14,386 nt of DNA. Source: JBPCQA01 sp050998615 (GTDB lineage Bacteria; Actinomycetota; Actinomycetes; Propionibacteriales; Nocardioidaceae). Location: positions 1 through 14,386 of the forward strand of contig JBPCQA010000052.1 in NCBI GenBank assembly GCA_050998615.1, written 5' to 3'. The notes below the pieces were generated by a model. The model did no database searches. It was not told the origin of the DNA and saw only the letters and a program-made list of their open reading frames with translations. A program made the translations under genes and the position numbers. Of this stretch, positions 6,347 to 13,836 are shown piece by piece; within the stretch, counting starts at the first letter, position 1; every line of letters begins with the position of its first letter.

Positions 6347-6856
6347 GTGGCGACCACGGAAGACGATCTGGTGCGGCTCCTGCATGACCAGCACGCACCA
6401 GCCTTGTGGCATTATGCGCTCAGCCTGACCGGCGGCGATCGCGGCCGCGCGGAGGACGTCGTACAGGAGACCCTGATCAGGGCGTGGCGCAATCCGCAGG
6501 TGCTCGCGCAGTCGGGGCGGTCGGCTCGTGGCTGGCTCTTCCGGGTGGCGCGCAACATCGCGGTTGACCAATGGCGAGCCAGACGCGCCCGTCCGGAGGT
6601 GGTCACTGACGAGTTGCCCGCCGACCAATCGGTCGAGGTCATGGATAACGCGGTGCTGGCGTGGACTATCCAGGATGCGCTGCAGCGACTGTCTGTCGCG
6701 CATAGAGAGGTCGTCGTGGTGTGTTTCTACGGTGGCCACTCGGTTACCCAAGCTGCTCAGCGTCTCGGCATTCCCGAGGGGACCGTCAAGTCACGACTCC
6801 ACTACGGTTTGGCCGCACTGCGGTTGGTGCTGCAGGAGATGGGAGTCGGCGGATGA
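6347..6856 (+). CDS. sigL: ECF RNA polymerase sigma factor, SigL-like
   Basis: A 169-residue extracytoplasmic-function sigma factor that directs RNA polymerase to its own promoter class. Region 2 (about residues 12-75) contains LHDQHAPALWHYALSLTG and the DVVQETLIRAWRNP motif; RGWLFRVARNIAVDQWRARR follows. Region 4 (about 105-165) contains LQRLSVAHREVVVV, GHSVTQAAQRLGIPEGTVKS and RLHYGLAALRLVLQEMGV, closely resembling M. tuberculosis SigL. GTG 6347 is chosen because GGGAGG lies six bases upstream and the protein then has normal family length. Starting at TTG 6248 would add 33 residues encoded by the promoter. The stop overlaps the anti-sigma start (ATGA), so the two are co-translated. It is expected to be held inactive by the anti-sigma factor until an envelope or redox signal releases it. 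Confidence 0.92.
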   Translation: MATTEDDLVRLLHDQHAPALWHYALSLTGGDRGRAEDVVQETLIRAWRNPQVLAQSGRSARGWLFRVARNIAVDQWRARRARPEVVTDELPADQSVEVMDNAVLAWTIQDALQRLSVAHREVVVVCFYGGHSVTQAAQRLGIPEGTVKSRLHYGLAALRLVLQEMGVGG

Positions 6857-7539
6857 GCGATCCATTTTCGACGTACGACGCCGCCTACGTGCTGGACGCC
6901 TTGTCCCCGACCGACAAGCAGGCGTTCGAGGCGCATCTGCGCAGCTGCACCGCCTGTGCCCAAGGCGTCGAACGCCTCGCTCCCATACCGGGTCTGTTAG
7001 CACAGCTGCCAGCGGCCGAGGTCACCGGTATGCCGTCCCACACACTGTATGCCGAGCAGCCCTCCCCCGCCGGCGTGCCGGCGGGTTTGCTGCCGGGCTT
7101 GCTGGCTGATGTGCGCCGGCGACGCCGAAGGCGACAGTGGGCAACGTCGCTGGCCGGGGTTGTGGCGGCCGCCTGCGTCGCTGCCGCGGTGGTGGTGGGG
7201 TTCGCGCAGCGACCGTCAGCCGGCCCCGCCCCGGTGGCGATGCGCCCGCTCTCCGCCAGCGCTCCCCTTCAGGCGACGGCCCAGTTGGTCGACAAGCCCT
7301 GGGGCACCCACATCGTGTTGCATTGCCGATACGACGGCGGCTCCTCCGCCTACGTTCCTGGCGTGTACAGTCTCGTCGTCACCGACCGAGTCGGCAGCAG
7401 CCAGCTAATTGCCACCTGGACGGTGCAACCGGGACAGCTCGCCACCATTGACGGCTCGACGTCGGTGCCAGACGCCGACATCGCCTCGATCCAGGTGCGC
7501 AACGCTGCCGACACTCCCATGCTCACCCTGACCCCTTGA
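6853..7539 (+). CDS. rslA: Membrane-anchored zinc anti-sigma factor, RslA-like
   Basis: A 228-residue anti-sigma factor. The N-terminal cytoplasmic domain begins DPFSTYDAAYVLDALSP and carries the zinc motif His28-x3-Cys32-x2-Cys35 (EAHLRSCTACAQ), the ZAS-type pattern used by RslA and RsrA to bind sigma under reducing conditions. An arginine-rich stretch (88-94) precedes a single hydrophobic segment (about 97-118). The C-terminal ~110 residues are then outside the membrane; they include WGTHIVLHCRYDG and a beta-rich tail, resembling the anti-sigma-K/RskA-type sensor. ATG 6853 overlaps the sigma stop by four bases. An oxidant- or envelope-signal-responsive switch is known for the family and inferred here. 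A strong terminator lies 165 bases downstream. Confidence 0.88.
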   Translation: MSDPFSTYDAAYVLDALSPTDKQAFEAHLRSCTACAQGVERLAPIPGLLAQLPAAEVTGMPSHTLYAEQPSPAGVPAGLLPGLLADVRRRRRRRQWATSLAGVVAAACVAAAVVVGFAQRPSAGPAPVAMRPLSASAPLQATAQLVDKPWGTHIVLHCRYDGGSSAYVPGVYSLVVTDRVGSSQLIATWTVQPGQLATIDGSTSVPDADIASIQVRNAADTPMLTLTP

Positions 7540-7638
7540 CCCCCGGGGATCCCCTGGCTCCGTAGCCGCTTCGCGCCCTGCGACGACCGGCTGCGAGCCG
7601 GTGCAGCAAACTTTCGAGAAACTCACCGCGTGCTGAGT

Positions 7639-7667
7639 TTGACCTGAGCGCTTCATACACGTAACGT
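7639..7667 (+). promoter_or_regulatory. Possible promoter after rslA driving a short transcript
   Basis: TTGACC (7639-7644) and TAACGT (7662-7667) are 17 bases apart. The -35 is good; the -10 keeps only T, A and the final T of TATAAT. A start near G7675 would give a transcript of about 64 bases ending at the terminator. Function is unproven. Confidence 0.3.
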
Positions 7668-7674
7668 TTTTCCT

Positions 7675-7738
7675 GGTTGCAGTTGCACTCCGGCTTGTTC
7701 CACAAACACCCGCAGTCTGACAGCGGGTGTTTTTTCTT
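7675..7738 (+). ncRNA. Candidate small RNA ending in an intrinsic terminator
   Basis: Between the possible promoter at 7639-7667 and the terminator at 7704-7738 there is no plus-strand gene. The short region contains a repeated TTGCA/GTTGCA sequence at about 7677-7687 before the terminator hairpin. It could be an independent small RNA or simply the 3' end of the sigL-rslA transcript. It does not match the 6C RNA pattern (no C-runs in loops). I do not recognise a named family. Confidence 0.25.
7704..7738 (+). terminator. Strong intrinsic terminator after sigL-rslA
   Basis: AAACACCCGC (7704-7713) and GCGGGTGTTT (7723-7732) pair perfectly over 10 bp around a 9-base loop, followed by a T-rich tail through 7738. 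The T-run is on the plus strand, so it stops transcription from the left and shields cspA. Confidence 0.85.
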
Positions 7739-7819
7739 GGGCATCTCGGGAGCATGACGTCTCGTCGCAACCCGAGGCAGTTAAACGCGGTCTCGTAGAT
7801 CACCTAAGAAGGACAGCGC

Positions 7820-8023
7820 ATGACACAAGGCACCGTGAAGTGGTTCAACGCCGAGAAGGGCTTCGGCTTTATCGAGCAAGACGGCGATGGTCCGGACGTT
7901 TTCGTCCACTACAGCGCCATCGACTCCAGCGGCTACAAGAGCCTCGACGACGGCCAGCGGGTCGAGTTCAACACCACCCAGGGCCCGAAGGGTCCGCAGG
8001 CGGAGAACGTTCGCCCGGTCTGA
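7820..8023 (+). CDS. cspA: Cold-shock protein CspA
   Basis: A 67-residue single-domain cold-shock protein, the normal family length. It contains MTQGTVKWFNAEKGFGFIEQ at the start with RNP1 (KGFGFI, about residues 14-19) and RNP2 (VFVHY, about 27-31). The typical C-terminal GPKGPQAENVRPV completes the beta-barrel. It binds single-stranded RNA and DNA in the cytoplasm and melts RNA secondary structure, often as a chaperone in cold or in exponential growth. The ribosome-binding site AAGGA lies about six bases before the ATG. It is monocistronic, bounded by the terminator at 7704-7738 and a long hairpin at 8029-8071. No clear promoter could be placed in the 80-base gap upstream. Confidence 0.97.
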   Translation: MTQGTVKWFNAEKGFGFIEQDGDGPDVFVHYSAIDSSGYKSLDDGQRVEFNTTQGPKGPQAENVRPV

Positions 8024-8028
8024 CAGTT

Positions 8029-8071
8029 AACGACAAGGGGCCGCAGCCAATGGCTGCGGCCCCTTGTCGTT
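8029..8071 (+). terminator. Long perfect hairpin after cspA
   Basis: Two 20-bp arms, 8029-8048 and 8052-8071, are exact inverted repeats separated by AAT, beginning 5 bases after the cspA stop. No T-run follows, as is common for high-GC terminators. Being symmetric, it could end transcription from either side. Confidence 0.8.
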
Positions 8072-8200
8072 GCCCAAGGCAGTGGTTCGCGGCGAAGTGC
8101 CTGGTCACAAGTGGGTTACAGCGCATAATTTGGCCCCTCGGGTATTGCCCTATTCCCGACTCATGAGTAACTTTGGTCCCATTCGAGAGGGGAGTTCCCC

Positions 8201-8503
8201 ATGGCCAACCTGAGCCGCTTGCCTGCCCCCATCATCGATCATTGGGACTGGCAGTACGACGGAGTCTGCCGCAGCCTGGACCCCACCATATTCTTTCCGC
8301 CTGACTCAGAACGCGGACCAGTGCGGCAGCGGCGCGAGTCGGAGGCCAAACAATACTGCGAGCACTGTCCGGTCCTGCAACGATGCCGCGAGCATGCACT
8401 CATGGTCCATGAGCCGTACGGCGTCTGGGGCGGCCTGACGGCCCGCGAGCGCGACCGGATCTTGCACGCCGAAATGCCCAAACGCAGCTTGGCCGTCCAC
8501 TAA
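8201..8503 (+). CDS. whiB3: WhiB-family iron-sulfur transcription factor, WhiD/WhiB3-like
   Basis: A 100-residue WhiB protein with the four cluster cysteines Cys23, Cys53, Cys56 and Cys62 (CRS...C-EH-C-PVLQR-C), followed by the GVWGG turn (74-78) and a basic C-terminus. The start MANLSRLPAP and the segment DWQ..GVCRS, FFPPDSERG and EPYGVWGGLTARERD match Streptomyces WhiD and mycobacterial WhiB3 more closely than WhiB1 or WhiB2. These proteins bind a [4Fe-4S] cluster sensitive to oxygen and nitric oxide and regulate development or redox and lipid metabolism, working with the principal sigma factor. The ATG follows GAGAGGGGAG by six bases. A CATAAT at 8124-8129 could be its -10 but lacks a good -35. 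The gene converges on glnE; the 56-base gap between them has no convincing terminator. Confidence 0.93.
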   Translation: MANLSRLPAPIIDHWDWQYDGVCRSLDPTIFFPPDSERGPVRQRRESEAKQYCEHCPVLQRCREHALMVHEPYGVWGGLTARERDRILHAEMPKRSLAVH

Positions 8504-8559
8504 GGAGACGTTCGGGGTACCCGGTCGCTTCTTGTGGCGATCTGGCTGCCGTCTCGATG

Positions 8560-11500
8560 TCAGGACCAGAAGACCGTGTCCACCGCGGCCCGGGCTTGTC
8601 TGGCCAGCCGCAGATAGTCGTTTGCCAGCCGTCCGGAGTCCTCCACTCGATACCCCAACAGAAACGCCACTCCAGCGCGACCGCGCGCGTCAGTGGGCAG
8701 GGAATCCGTGGATCTGCCCCGCACCAACATGGCTGCGTTTCGGATCTCACTCGCCATGAGCCATGATTTCCGCAGCACACGTGCCTGGTGTTCGAGCAGC
8801 AGTCCGGCAGTAACCGCGGCGTCCAACGCGGCCAGGGTCTGAGTGGTCCGCAACTCGGGATGCTCATGCGCATGCCGCAGCTGCAAGAGTTGGATGGTCC
8901 ACTCCACGTCCCCCAGGCCACCGCGACCAAGCTTGAGATGAGTCGCCGGATCGGCACCACGCGGCAGCCGTTCGGCGTCGACTCGCGCCTTCACCCGGCG
9001 TACCTCGGTGATGTCCGCGGCGGACAACCCACCGTCGGGGTATCGCAACGGGTCGATGAGCTCTACAAACGCCGCCGCAACCCCCGCATCTCCGGCCACT
9101 GGGGCCGCACGCAACAAGGCCTGTGCTTCCCACACCTTCGACCAGCGCTGATAGTAGGCCCGGTACGAGGCAAGCGTCCGCACCAACGGTCCCTGGCGAC
9201 CCTCCGGGCGCAAGTCAGTGTCGAGCCCCACGGCCGGGTCCGACCCAGGCAGGGATAGCAGCCGGACAAGCTCGTTCGCGACGGCGAACGCAGCCTCACT
9301 GGCGGCCCGCTCATCGGCCCCCGGCAACGGCTGGTGCACGAACAACACGTCCGCATCGCTGGTGTAGGACATCTCTGCACCACCCAGGCGACCCATCGCG
9401 ATCACGGCGAGCCGAGTTGGCAGTGGCGCGCCCTGCTCCCTCTCGATAGCCGCAACGGCGGCCGCGAAGCCGCCCTCCAAGGTGGCGCCTGCGACGTCGG
9501 TGAGGGCGACACAAAGAGCCCGCTCTCTTTCCGCACCGTCGAGCAGGCCGAGAATGTCCGCCGCAGCGATCCGAAAAAGCTCACGCCGCCGGATCGCACG
9601 CACCGCGGCGATCGCCTGCGTCGGATCGTCTTGGCGACCGACCGCCTGATGTGCCTCGTGCACGAGAGCCGCCAGCGGTCGCGGGCGCAGGTCGTCGTCG
9701 CGCGCGAGCAGCGACGTCGCCTCGGGCGCACGCATCAGCAGATCCGTGGCATACCGACTTGTCGCCAATAACCTGGCCAGCCGTCCCGCCGCCAGCCCCT
9801 CGTCGCGCAGCATCGCCAGATACCAATGAGTGGAGCCCAACGCTTCGCTGAGCTGCCGAAAGCCCAGCAGGCCGGCGTCGGGGTCCGGCGCGTCCGCAAA
9901 CCAGCCGAGCATCGCCGGCAACAACGTGCGTTGGATGGCGGCGCGTCGAGACACCCCAGCCGTGAGAGCCTCTAGATGGCGCAGGGCAGCGGTCGAGTCG
10001 GCGTACCCCAGCGCCTGCATGCGTTCGCGGGCTGCGTCAGCGCTCAACCGTGCGTCGGGGCCTGGCAGTGCTGCGACCGCGCCGAGCAGTGGGCGGTAGA
10101 ACAGCTTCTCGTGCAATCGGCGAACCTCCAAGGCGTGGCGGCGCCATCGCCTGGTGAGCTCGTCTGCTGAGTCGGTCAGCAGCCCGACCGAGCGACCGAG
10201 CACCCGCAACGCCCGCGGATCGGCAGGCAGCACGTGGGTACGACGCAAGTGGCTCAGCTGCAGCCGGTGCTCCAGGGTGCGCAGGAATCGATAGGAATCG
10301 GCGAGCGATGCCCCATCGTCGCGCCCGACATATCCACCTGCCGTCAACGCGGCGAGCGCCGACAGGGTGTGCGGGGAGCGCAAAGATGAGTCGGTGCGGC
10401 CGTGCACGAGTTGCAGCAGTTGCACCGCGAACTCGATGTCGCGCAAGCCGCCAGGCCCGAGCTTCAATTCCCGCTCGACGTCGTGCGAGTGCAGCTGGTC
10501 GACCACCCGACGGCGCATGGCCTGCACGTCTGCGACGAAGCCCGGCCGGTCGGCCGCCGACCAGGCGAGGGGTGCAATTGTCTGCATATAGCGGTCACCG
10601 AGACCGCCGTCCCCCGCGATGGGTCTGGCTTTCAGCAGCGCCTGAAACTCCCAGGTCGTCGCCCAGCGCTGATAGTACGTCGCATGACTGGCCAGGGTGC
10701 GCACCAAAGGCCCCGCGTTGCCTTCCGGGCGCAACCCGGCGTCGACCGGCCACAGCGTTCCTTCCCCAGTGTGAGCCGAGCACATCCGCATTATCGCGGC
10801 GGCGAGCAGGTTGGCCGACCTCAGCGCCTCATGCTCCGGCACTCCGTCGACCGGCTCGGCGACGAAGATCACATCGACATCGCTGACGTAGTTCAGCTCA
10901 CGTCCCCCACACTTGCCCAAACCGATCACGGCCAGCCGGCAGAGCTGAGCCGGCTCACCGAGCTGCTCCTGCGTCAACAGCAACGCTGCCTCGATCGCTC
11001 CGGCGGCGAGATCGGCTAACTCACCCGCGGCATCCTCCAACCGCAGCTCCAACCCGAGGTCGCGTGCTGCCAGCCGCAGCAGCAACCGCCGGTAGTGACG
11101 CCGCAGATCATCGGCGTCGGTCGCTTGAGCAAGCATGGCTGCGATACCGGCCGCGGTCGGTCGGGTCAGATCCAAGGCCGGATCGGCCAGCTCCCGCCAG
11201 TCGTCGGGATGGCGGATCAGGTGGTCGCCCAAGGCTGAGCTGGCCCCGAGCACGAGAGCCAGTCGGTGGGCCACCGCGGAATGCTCACACAAGGCCGACC
11301 GCAGACTCGCCACCTCGGCGTGGTCGCCCTCGCCGGTGCCACAACCCTGAAGGCCGGTTGAGTCGAACGGTGCATCACCATGCTCACTGGCGGCCACCAC
11401 CTGCACGAGCCGAGCCAGCGAGCGAAGGGCAAGGTCCGGGTCGGCCGCCTGAGCCAGCTCGCCTAGCAGCGTCTCATTGGGGCATTCGACACAAGCCCAA

Positions 11501-11574
11501 TCGCGAACGGCTGCCTCGACCGAAAAGCCCAGCCGGGCAAGCCGGCCGCTAAGCGTGACCCGGCTGTCTGCCAC
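8560..11574 (-). CDS. glnE: Bifunctional glutamine synthetase adenylyltransferase/adenylyl-removing enzyme
   Basis: A 1004-residue cytoplasmic protein, normal for actinobacterial GlnE. It has the two expected nucleotidyltransferase halves: the N-terminal adenylyl-removing domain with GLGKCGGRELNYVSDVDV (218-235, SDVD at 231-234) and the C-terminal adenylyltransferase domain with AMGRLGGAEMSYTSDADV (726-743, SDAD at 739-742). Each is followed by LRPEG..GPLVRTL and KLG.GGL.D.E motifs. It adenylylates and deadenylylates the regulatory tyrosine of type I glutamine synthetase according to nitrogen status, with PII control. The GTG start at 11574-11572 shares one base with the TAG of the amidotransferase (TAGTG). 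The frame is open 183 codons further upstream, but that stretch overlaps the neighbouring gene and does not look like GlnE. Its usual target GlnA1 is not in the window. Confidence 0.97.
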   Translation of the reverse strand: MADSRVTLSGRLARLGFSVEAAVRDWACVECPNETLLGELAQAADPDLALRSLARLVQVVAASEHGDAPFDSTGLQGCGTGEGDHAEVASLRSALCEHSAVAHRLALVLGASSALGDHLIRHPDDWRELADPALDLTRPTAAGIAAMLAQATDADDLRRHYRRLLLRLAARDLGLELRLEDAAGELADLAAGAIEAALLLTQEQLGEPAQLCRLAVIGLGKCGGRELNYVSDVDVIFVAEPVDGVPEHEALRSANLLAAAIMRMCSAHTGEGTLWPVDAGLRPEGNAGPLVRTLASHATYYQRWATTWEFQALLKARPIAGDGGLGDRYMQTIAPLAWSAADRPGFVADVQAMRRRVVDQLHSHDVERELKLGPGGLRDIEFAVQLLQLVHGRTDSSLRSPHTLSALAALTAGGYVGRDDGASLADSYRFLRTLEHRLQLSHLRRTHVLPADPRALRVLGRSVGLLTDSADELTRRWRRHALEVRRLHEKLFYRPLLGAVAALPGPDARLSADAARERMQALGYADSTAALRHLEALTAGVSRRAAIQRTLLPAMLGWFADAPDPDAGLLGFRQLSEALGSTHWYLAMLRDEGLAAGRLARLLATSRYATDLLMRAPEATSLLARDDDLRPRPLAALVHEAHQAVGRQDDPTQAIAAVRAIRRRELFRIAAADILGLLDGAERERALCVALTDVAGATLEGGFAAAVAAIEREQGAPLPTRLAVIAMGRLGGAEMSYTSDADVLFVHQPLPGADERAASEAAFAVANELVRLLSLPGSDPAVGLDTDLRPEGRQGPLVRTLASYRAYYQRWSKVWEAQALLRAAPVAGDAGVAAAFVELIDPLRYPDGGLSAADITEVRRVKARVDAERLPRGADPATHLKLGRGGLGDVEWTIQLLQLRHAHEHPELRTTQTLAALDAAVTAGLLLEHQARVLRKSWLMASEIRNAAMLVRGRSTDSLPTDARGRAGVAFLLGYRVEDSGRLANDYLRLARQARAAVDTVFWS

Positions 11575-12320
11575 TAGTGGTGTGCCGGCGCGAACGCCGA
11601 TTCGCGCACAAGCTCGGCGAATCGGCTGGCCATCGGCCGCCAGTTGGCTCGCAGCTCGTTGGTGGCGGCTGCAATTTTCGCCGCTACGGCGCGGATGTCG
11701 ACGCCGGACTGATTTTGGCCGTCTGCGGACTCCTTGCCGACTGTCCAGCTCATGAAAACGGCAGGTGACGCCTCCGGGTGAAACTGCACCCCCCACGCTC
11801 GCGCACCGAAGCGGGCGGCCTGGATCATTCCATCCGGAGCCGTGGCCAGCTCGACCGAGTTGTGGGGCAGCCGCGACACGATGTCGTCGTTCCATTGGAT
11901 TGCGCGCGGATCGGCCGGGACCGGCTCGAACAACGGATCGCGGCGTCCGTCGTGGGTGAGGGTGACGGGGATGAGCCCGCTGGCCTGCCCATGAGGGTTC
12001 TTCGTCACCTCGCCACCGAGCGCCACGGCTGCCAGTTGGTGACCAAGGCAGATGCCGAGGAAAGGCCGACCATCGCTCACTACCGAGGCGATGAGCTTCT
12101 TGGTCGGCGTCAACCAGGGGCACCTGTCGTCGTCGTTGGCGCCCATCGCCCCTCCGAGCACCAGCAATCCGTCGTACCGGCCGAGGCTGGAAGGAATCGG
12201 CTCCCCGCGATTGCCGTGCACGACGTCACAGCCCACTCCGGACTCGTTCAGCCATTCACCGAACCACGCCGGTGGCGCCTTGTCCTCGTGTTCGATGACC
12301 AGCAAGCGTCGTGGCGTCAT
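11574..12320 (-). CDS. Class I (type 1) glutamine amidotransferase-like protein
   Basis: A 248-residue stand-alone GATase domain. The nucleophile elbow is GICLGHQ with Cys91, and GVQFHPE supplies His181 and Glu183, so the Cys-His-Glu triad is complete. YDGLLVLGGAMGANDDD (about 49-65) forms the oxyanion-hole region. Such proteins hydrolyse glutamine or another gamma-glutamyl amide; they are often annotated as GMP synthase-like, though no ATP-binding synthetase domain is present. The gene lies between glnA2 and glnE on the same strand, and its TAG overlaps the glnE GTG by one base, so the two are co-translated. That context suggests a nitrogen role, possibly removing the glutamyl group from a GlnA2 product. 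The ATG at 12320 has only a weak ribosome-binding site. Confidence 0.9.
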   Translation of the reverse strand: MTPRRLLVIEHEDKAPPAWFGEWLNESGVGCDVVHGNRGEPIPSSLGRYDGLLVLGGAMGANDDDRCPWLTPTKKLIASVVSDGRPFLGICLGHQLAAVALGGEVTKNPHGQASGLIPVTLTHDGRRDPLFEPVPADPRAIQWNDDIVSRLPHNSVELATAPDGMIQAARFGARAWGVQFHPEASPAVFMSWTVGKESADGQNQSGVDIRAVAAKIAAATNELRANWRPMASRFAELVRESAFAPAHH

Positions 12321-12384
12321 CTTTCGAGGCTACCGAAGGCCGACAGCGCCAGGTGGCGCCGGAGCCGAAACTGTCGTCGCTCCT

Positions 12385-12460
12385 AGAGCCCGCGCAGATA
12401 GGGGCGCCGAATAGTGAGCGGGTCATTCGAGCCCGGCGACTCCCTATCTGCGCGGGCTCT
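12385..12460. terminator. Hairpin with 19-bp perfect arms between glnA2 and the amidotransferase
   Basis: AGAGCCCGCGCAGATAGGG (12385-12403) and CCCTATCTGCGCGGGCTCT (12442-12460) are exact inverted repeats around a 38-base loop. The right arm touches the glnA2 stop codon. The loop holds a further CGAAT/ATTCG pair. It may terminate or attenuate transcription from glnA2 into the amidotransferase-glnE genes. It also belongs to a repeat family with a copy at 2470-2502. The 62 bases from 12323 to 12384 show no other feature. Confidence 0.7.
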
Positions 12461-13806
12461 TACATCACGGCAAGCATCCGCGACCGCTCGAAGTCGGTCA
12501 CCTGTCGGCGGTACTCATCCCATTCGGAGCGCTTGTTGCGCAAGAAGAAGTCAAAGACGTGCTCACCGAGGGTCTCCGCCACCAGCTCCGAACGCTCCAT
12601 GACTGCGATTGCGTCGTGGAGGTTCTGCGGCAACGGCGAGATGCCCAGGGCACGCCGCTCGCCCTCCGTCAGCGACCAAACGTCGTCTTCGGCGCCGGCC
12701 GGCAACTCGTAGCTGTCCTCGACGCCCTTCATCCCGGCTGCGAGCATGACGGCGAACGCGAGATACGGGTTGGCGGCGCTGTCGACCGACCGCAGCTCGA
12801 CGCGAGTCGATTGCGCCTTGCTCGGCTTGTACATCGGGACGCGCACCAAAGCGGAGCGATTGTTGTGCCCCCAGCAGACGTACGCCGGCGCCTCGCCGCC
12901 GCCGGCCAGCCGCTTGTAGGAGTTGACCCACTGGTTCGTGACCGCGGTGATCTCCGCGGCATGTGTCAACAGCCCGGCGATGAAGGACCGGCCGGTCTTC
13001 GACAGGTGATACTCCGCGCCAACCTCGAAGAACGAGTTCCGGTCGCCCTCGAACAGCGACAGATGCGTGTGCATCCCGGAGCCCGGGTGCTCGGTGAAGG
13101 GCTTCGGCATGAAGGAGGCGTGGACTCCCTGGTTTAGGGCCACCTCCCGCACTACGACGCGAAACGTCATGATGTTGTCGGCGGTGGTCAGCGCATCGGC
13201 GTACCGCAGATCGATCTCTTGCTGCCCGGGGCCGCCCTCGTGATGGCTGAACTCCACCGAGATGCCCATCGACTCCAGCACGGTGATCGCCTCCCGGCGG
13301 AAGTCGTGCCCGACTCCTTGCGACGTGTGGTCGAAGTAGCCACTGCGGTCGACGGGCTGGGGGATCCCCCCGGCCGGCGGCAGGTCCTTGAGCAAGAAGA
13401 ACTCGATCTCGGGGTGGGTGTAGAACGTAAACCCTTGATCGGCCGCCTTGGCGAGCGTGCGCTTGAGCACGAACCGGGGGTCGGCGTACGACTGTGAGCC
13501 GTCGGGCATCACGATGTCGCAGAACATCCTCGCGGTCGCCGGACCATCGCCTCGCCACGGCAGGATCTGGAACGTCGCCGCATCAGGCTTGGCCAGCATG
13601 TCTGCCTCGTAGACGCGGGCAAAGCCCTCGATTGCGGATCCGTCGAAGCCGATGCCCTCGGAGAACGCGCCGTCCAACTCCGCGGGCGCGATCGCCACCG
13701 ACTTCAAGGAGCCCAGCACGTCAGTGAACCACAGCCGCACGAAACGCACGTCTCGCTCCTCGAGGGTGCGGAGCACGAAGTCCTCTTGCTTACCCATGCC
13801 CGCCAT
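12460..13806 (-). CDS. glnA2: GlnA2-type glutamine synthetase-like protein
   Basis: A 448-residue type I glutamine synthetase fold, very close to mycobacterial GlnA2 (Rv2222c). Motifs in order are GFDGSAIEGF (53-62), the metal-site HPEIEFFL (131-138), FSHHEGGPGQQEID (186-199), KPFTEHPGSGMHTHLS (235-250), NSYKRL (295-300), NRSALVRVP (316-324) and RVELRSVDSAANPYLAF (335-351). Family members condense glutamate with ammonia or an amine using ATP; the Streptomyces GlnA2 homologue is reported to act on polyamines. The residue aligned with the adenylylation tyrosine is Trp377 (DDVWSLT), so GlnE should not control it covalently. ATG 13806 is the longest start; ATG 13797 (MGKQEDF) matches homologues better. 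It is followed by the hairpin at 12385-12460 and diverges from nadE. Confidence 0.95.
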   Translation of the reverse strand: MAGMGKQEDFVLRTLEERDVRFVRLWFTDVLGSLKSVAIAPAELDGAFSEGIGFDGSAIEGFARVYEADMLAKPDAATFQILPWRGDGPATARMFCDIVMPDGSQSYADPRFVLKRTLAKAADQGFTFYTHPEIEFFLLKDLPPAGGIPQPVDRSGYFDHTSQGVGHDFRREAITVLESMGISVEFSHHEGGPGQQEIDLRYADALTTADNIMTFRVVVREVALNQGVHASFMPKPFTEHPGSGMHTHLSLFEGDRNSFFEVGAEYHLSKTGRSFIAGLLTHAAEITAVTNQWVNSYKRLAGGGEAPAYVCWGHNNRSALVRVPMYKPSKAQSTRVELRSVDSAANPYLAFAVMLAAGMKGVEDSYELPAGAEDDVWSLTEGERRALGISPLPQNLHDAIAVMERSELVAETLGEHVFDFFLRNKRSEWDEYRRQVTDFERSRMLAVM

Positions 13807-13820
13807 CTTGCCCGGTCAAT

Positions 13821-13836
13821 GTTTCGCCGGCGTTAA
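13821..13836 (-). promoter_or_regulatory. Possible GlnR-type box upstream of glnA2
   Basis: On the minus strand TTAAC-GCCGGC-GAAAC fits the actinobacterial GlnR half-site pair (gTnAc-n6-GaAAc, equivalent to AC-n9-AC) 15 bases before the glnA2 ATG. A single pair so close to the start is weak evidence. Confidence 0.25.

Noticed and set aside
7675..7738. 6C RNA
   Set aside because: That actinobacterial RNA has runs of six C in two hairpin loops, which are absent here.
7523..7744. Minus-strand frame of 73 residues with CGC and CNC cysteine pairs
   Set aside because: It overlaps the terminator hairpin and the end of rslA, has no ribosome-binding site before its ATG, and its second half is arginine-rich and low in gene-like character.
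11575..12123. N-terminal extension of glnE by 183 codons
   Set aside because: It overlaps the amidotransferase gene completely in another frame, is rich in Arg and Pro and has no GlnE similarity; the GTG at 11574 gives normal family length.
12385..12460. tRNA-like gene (GGGCTCGAATGACCC resembles a T-arm)
   Set aside because: No acceptor, D-arm or anticodon arm fits around it; the sequence is the loop of a long hairpin.
12563..13558. Minus-strand frame of 331 residues inside glnA2
   Set aside because: It is a frame shadow of glnA2, arginine-rich and without family motifs.
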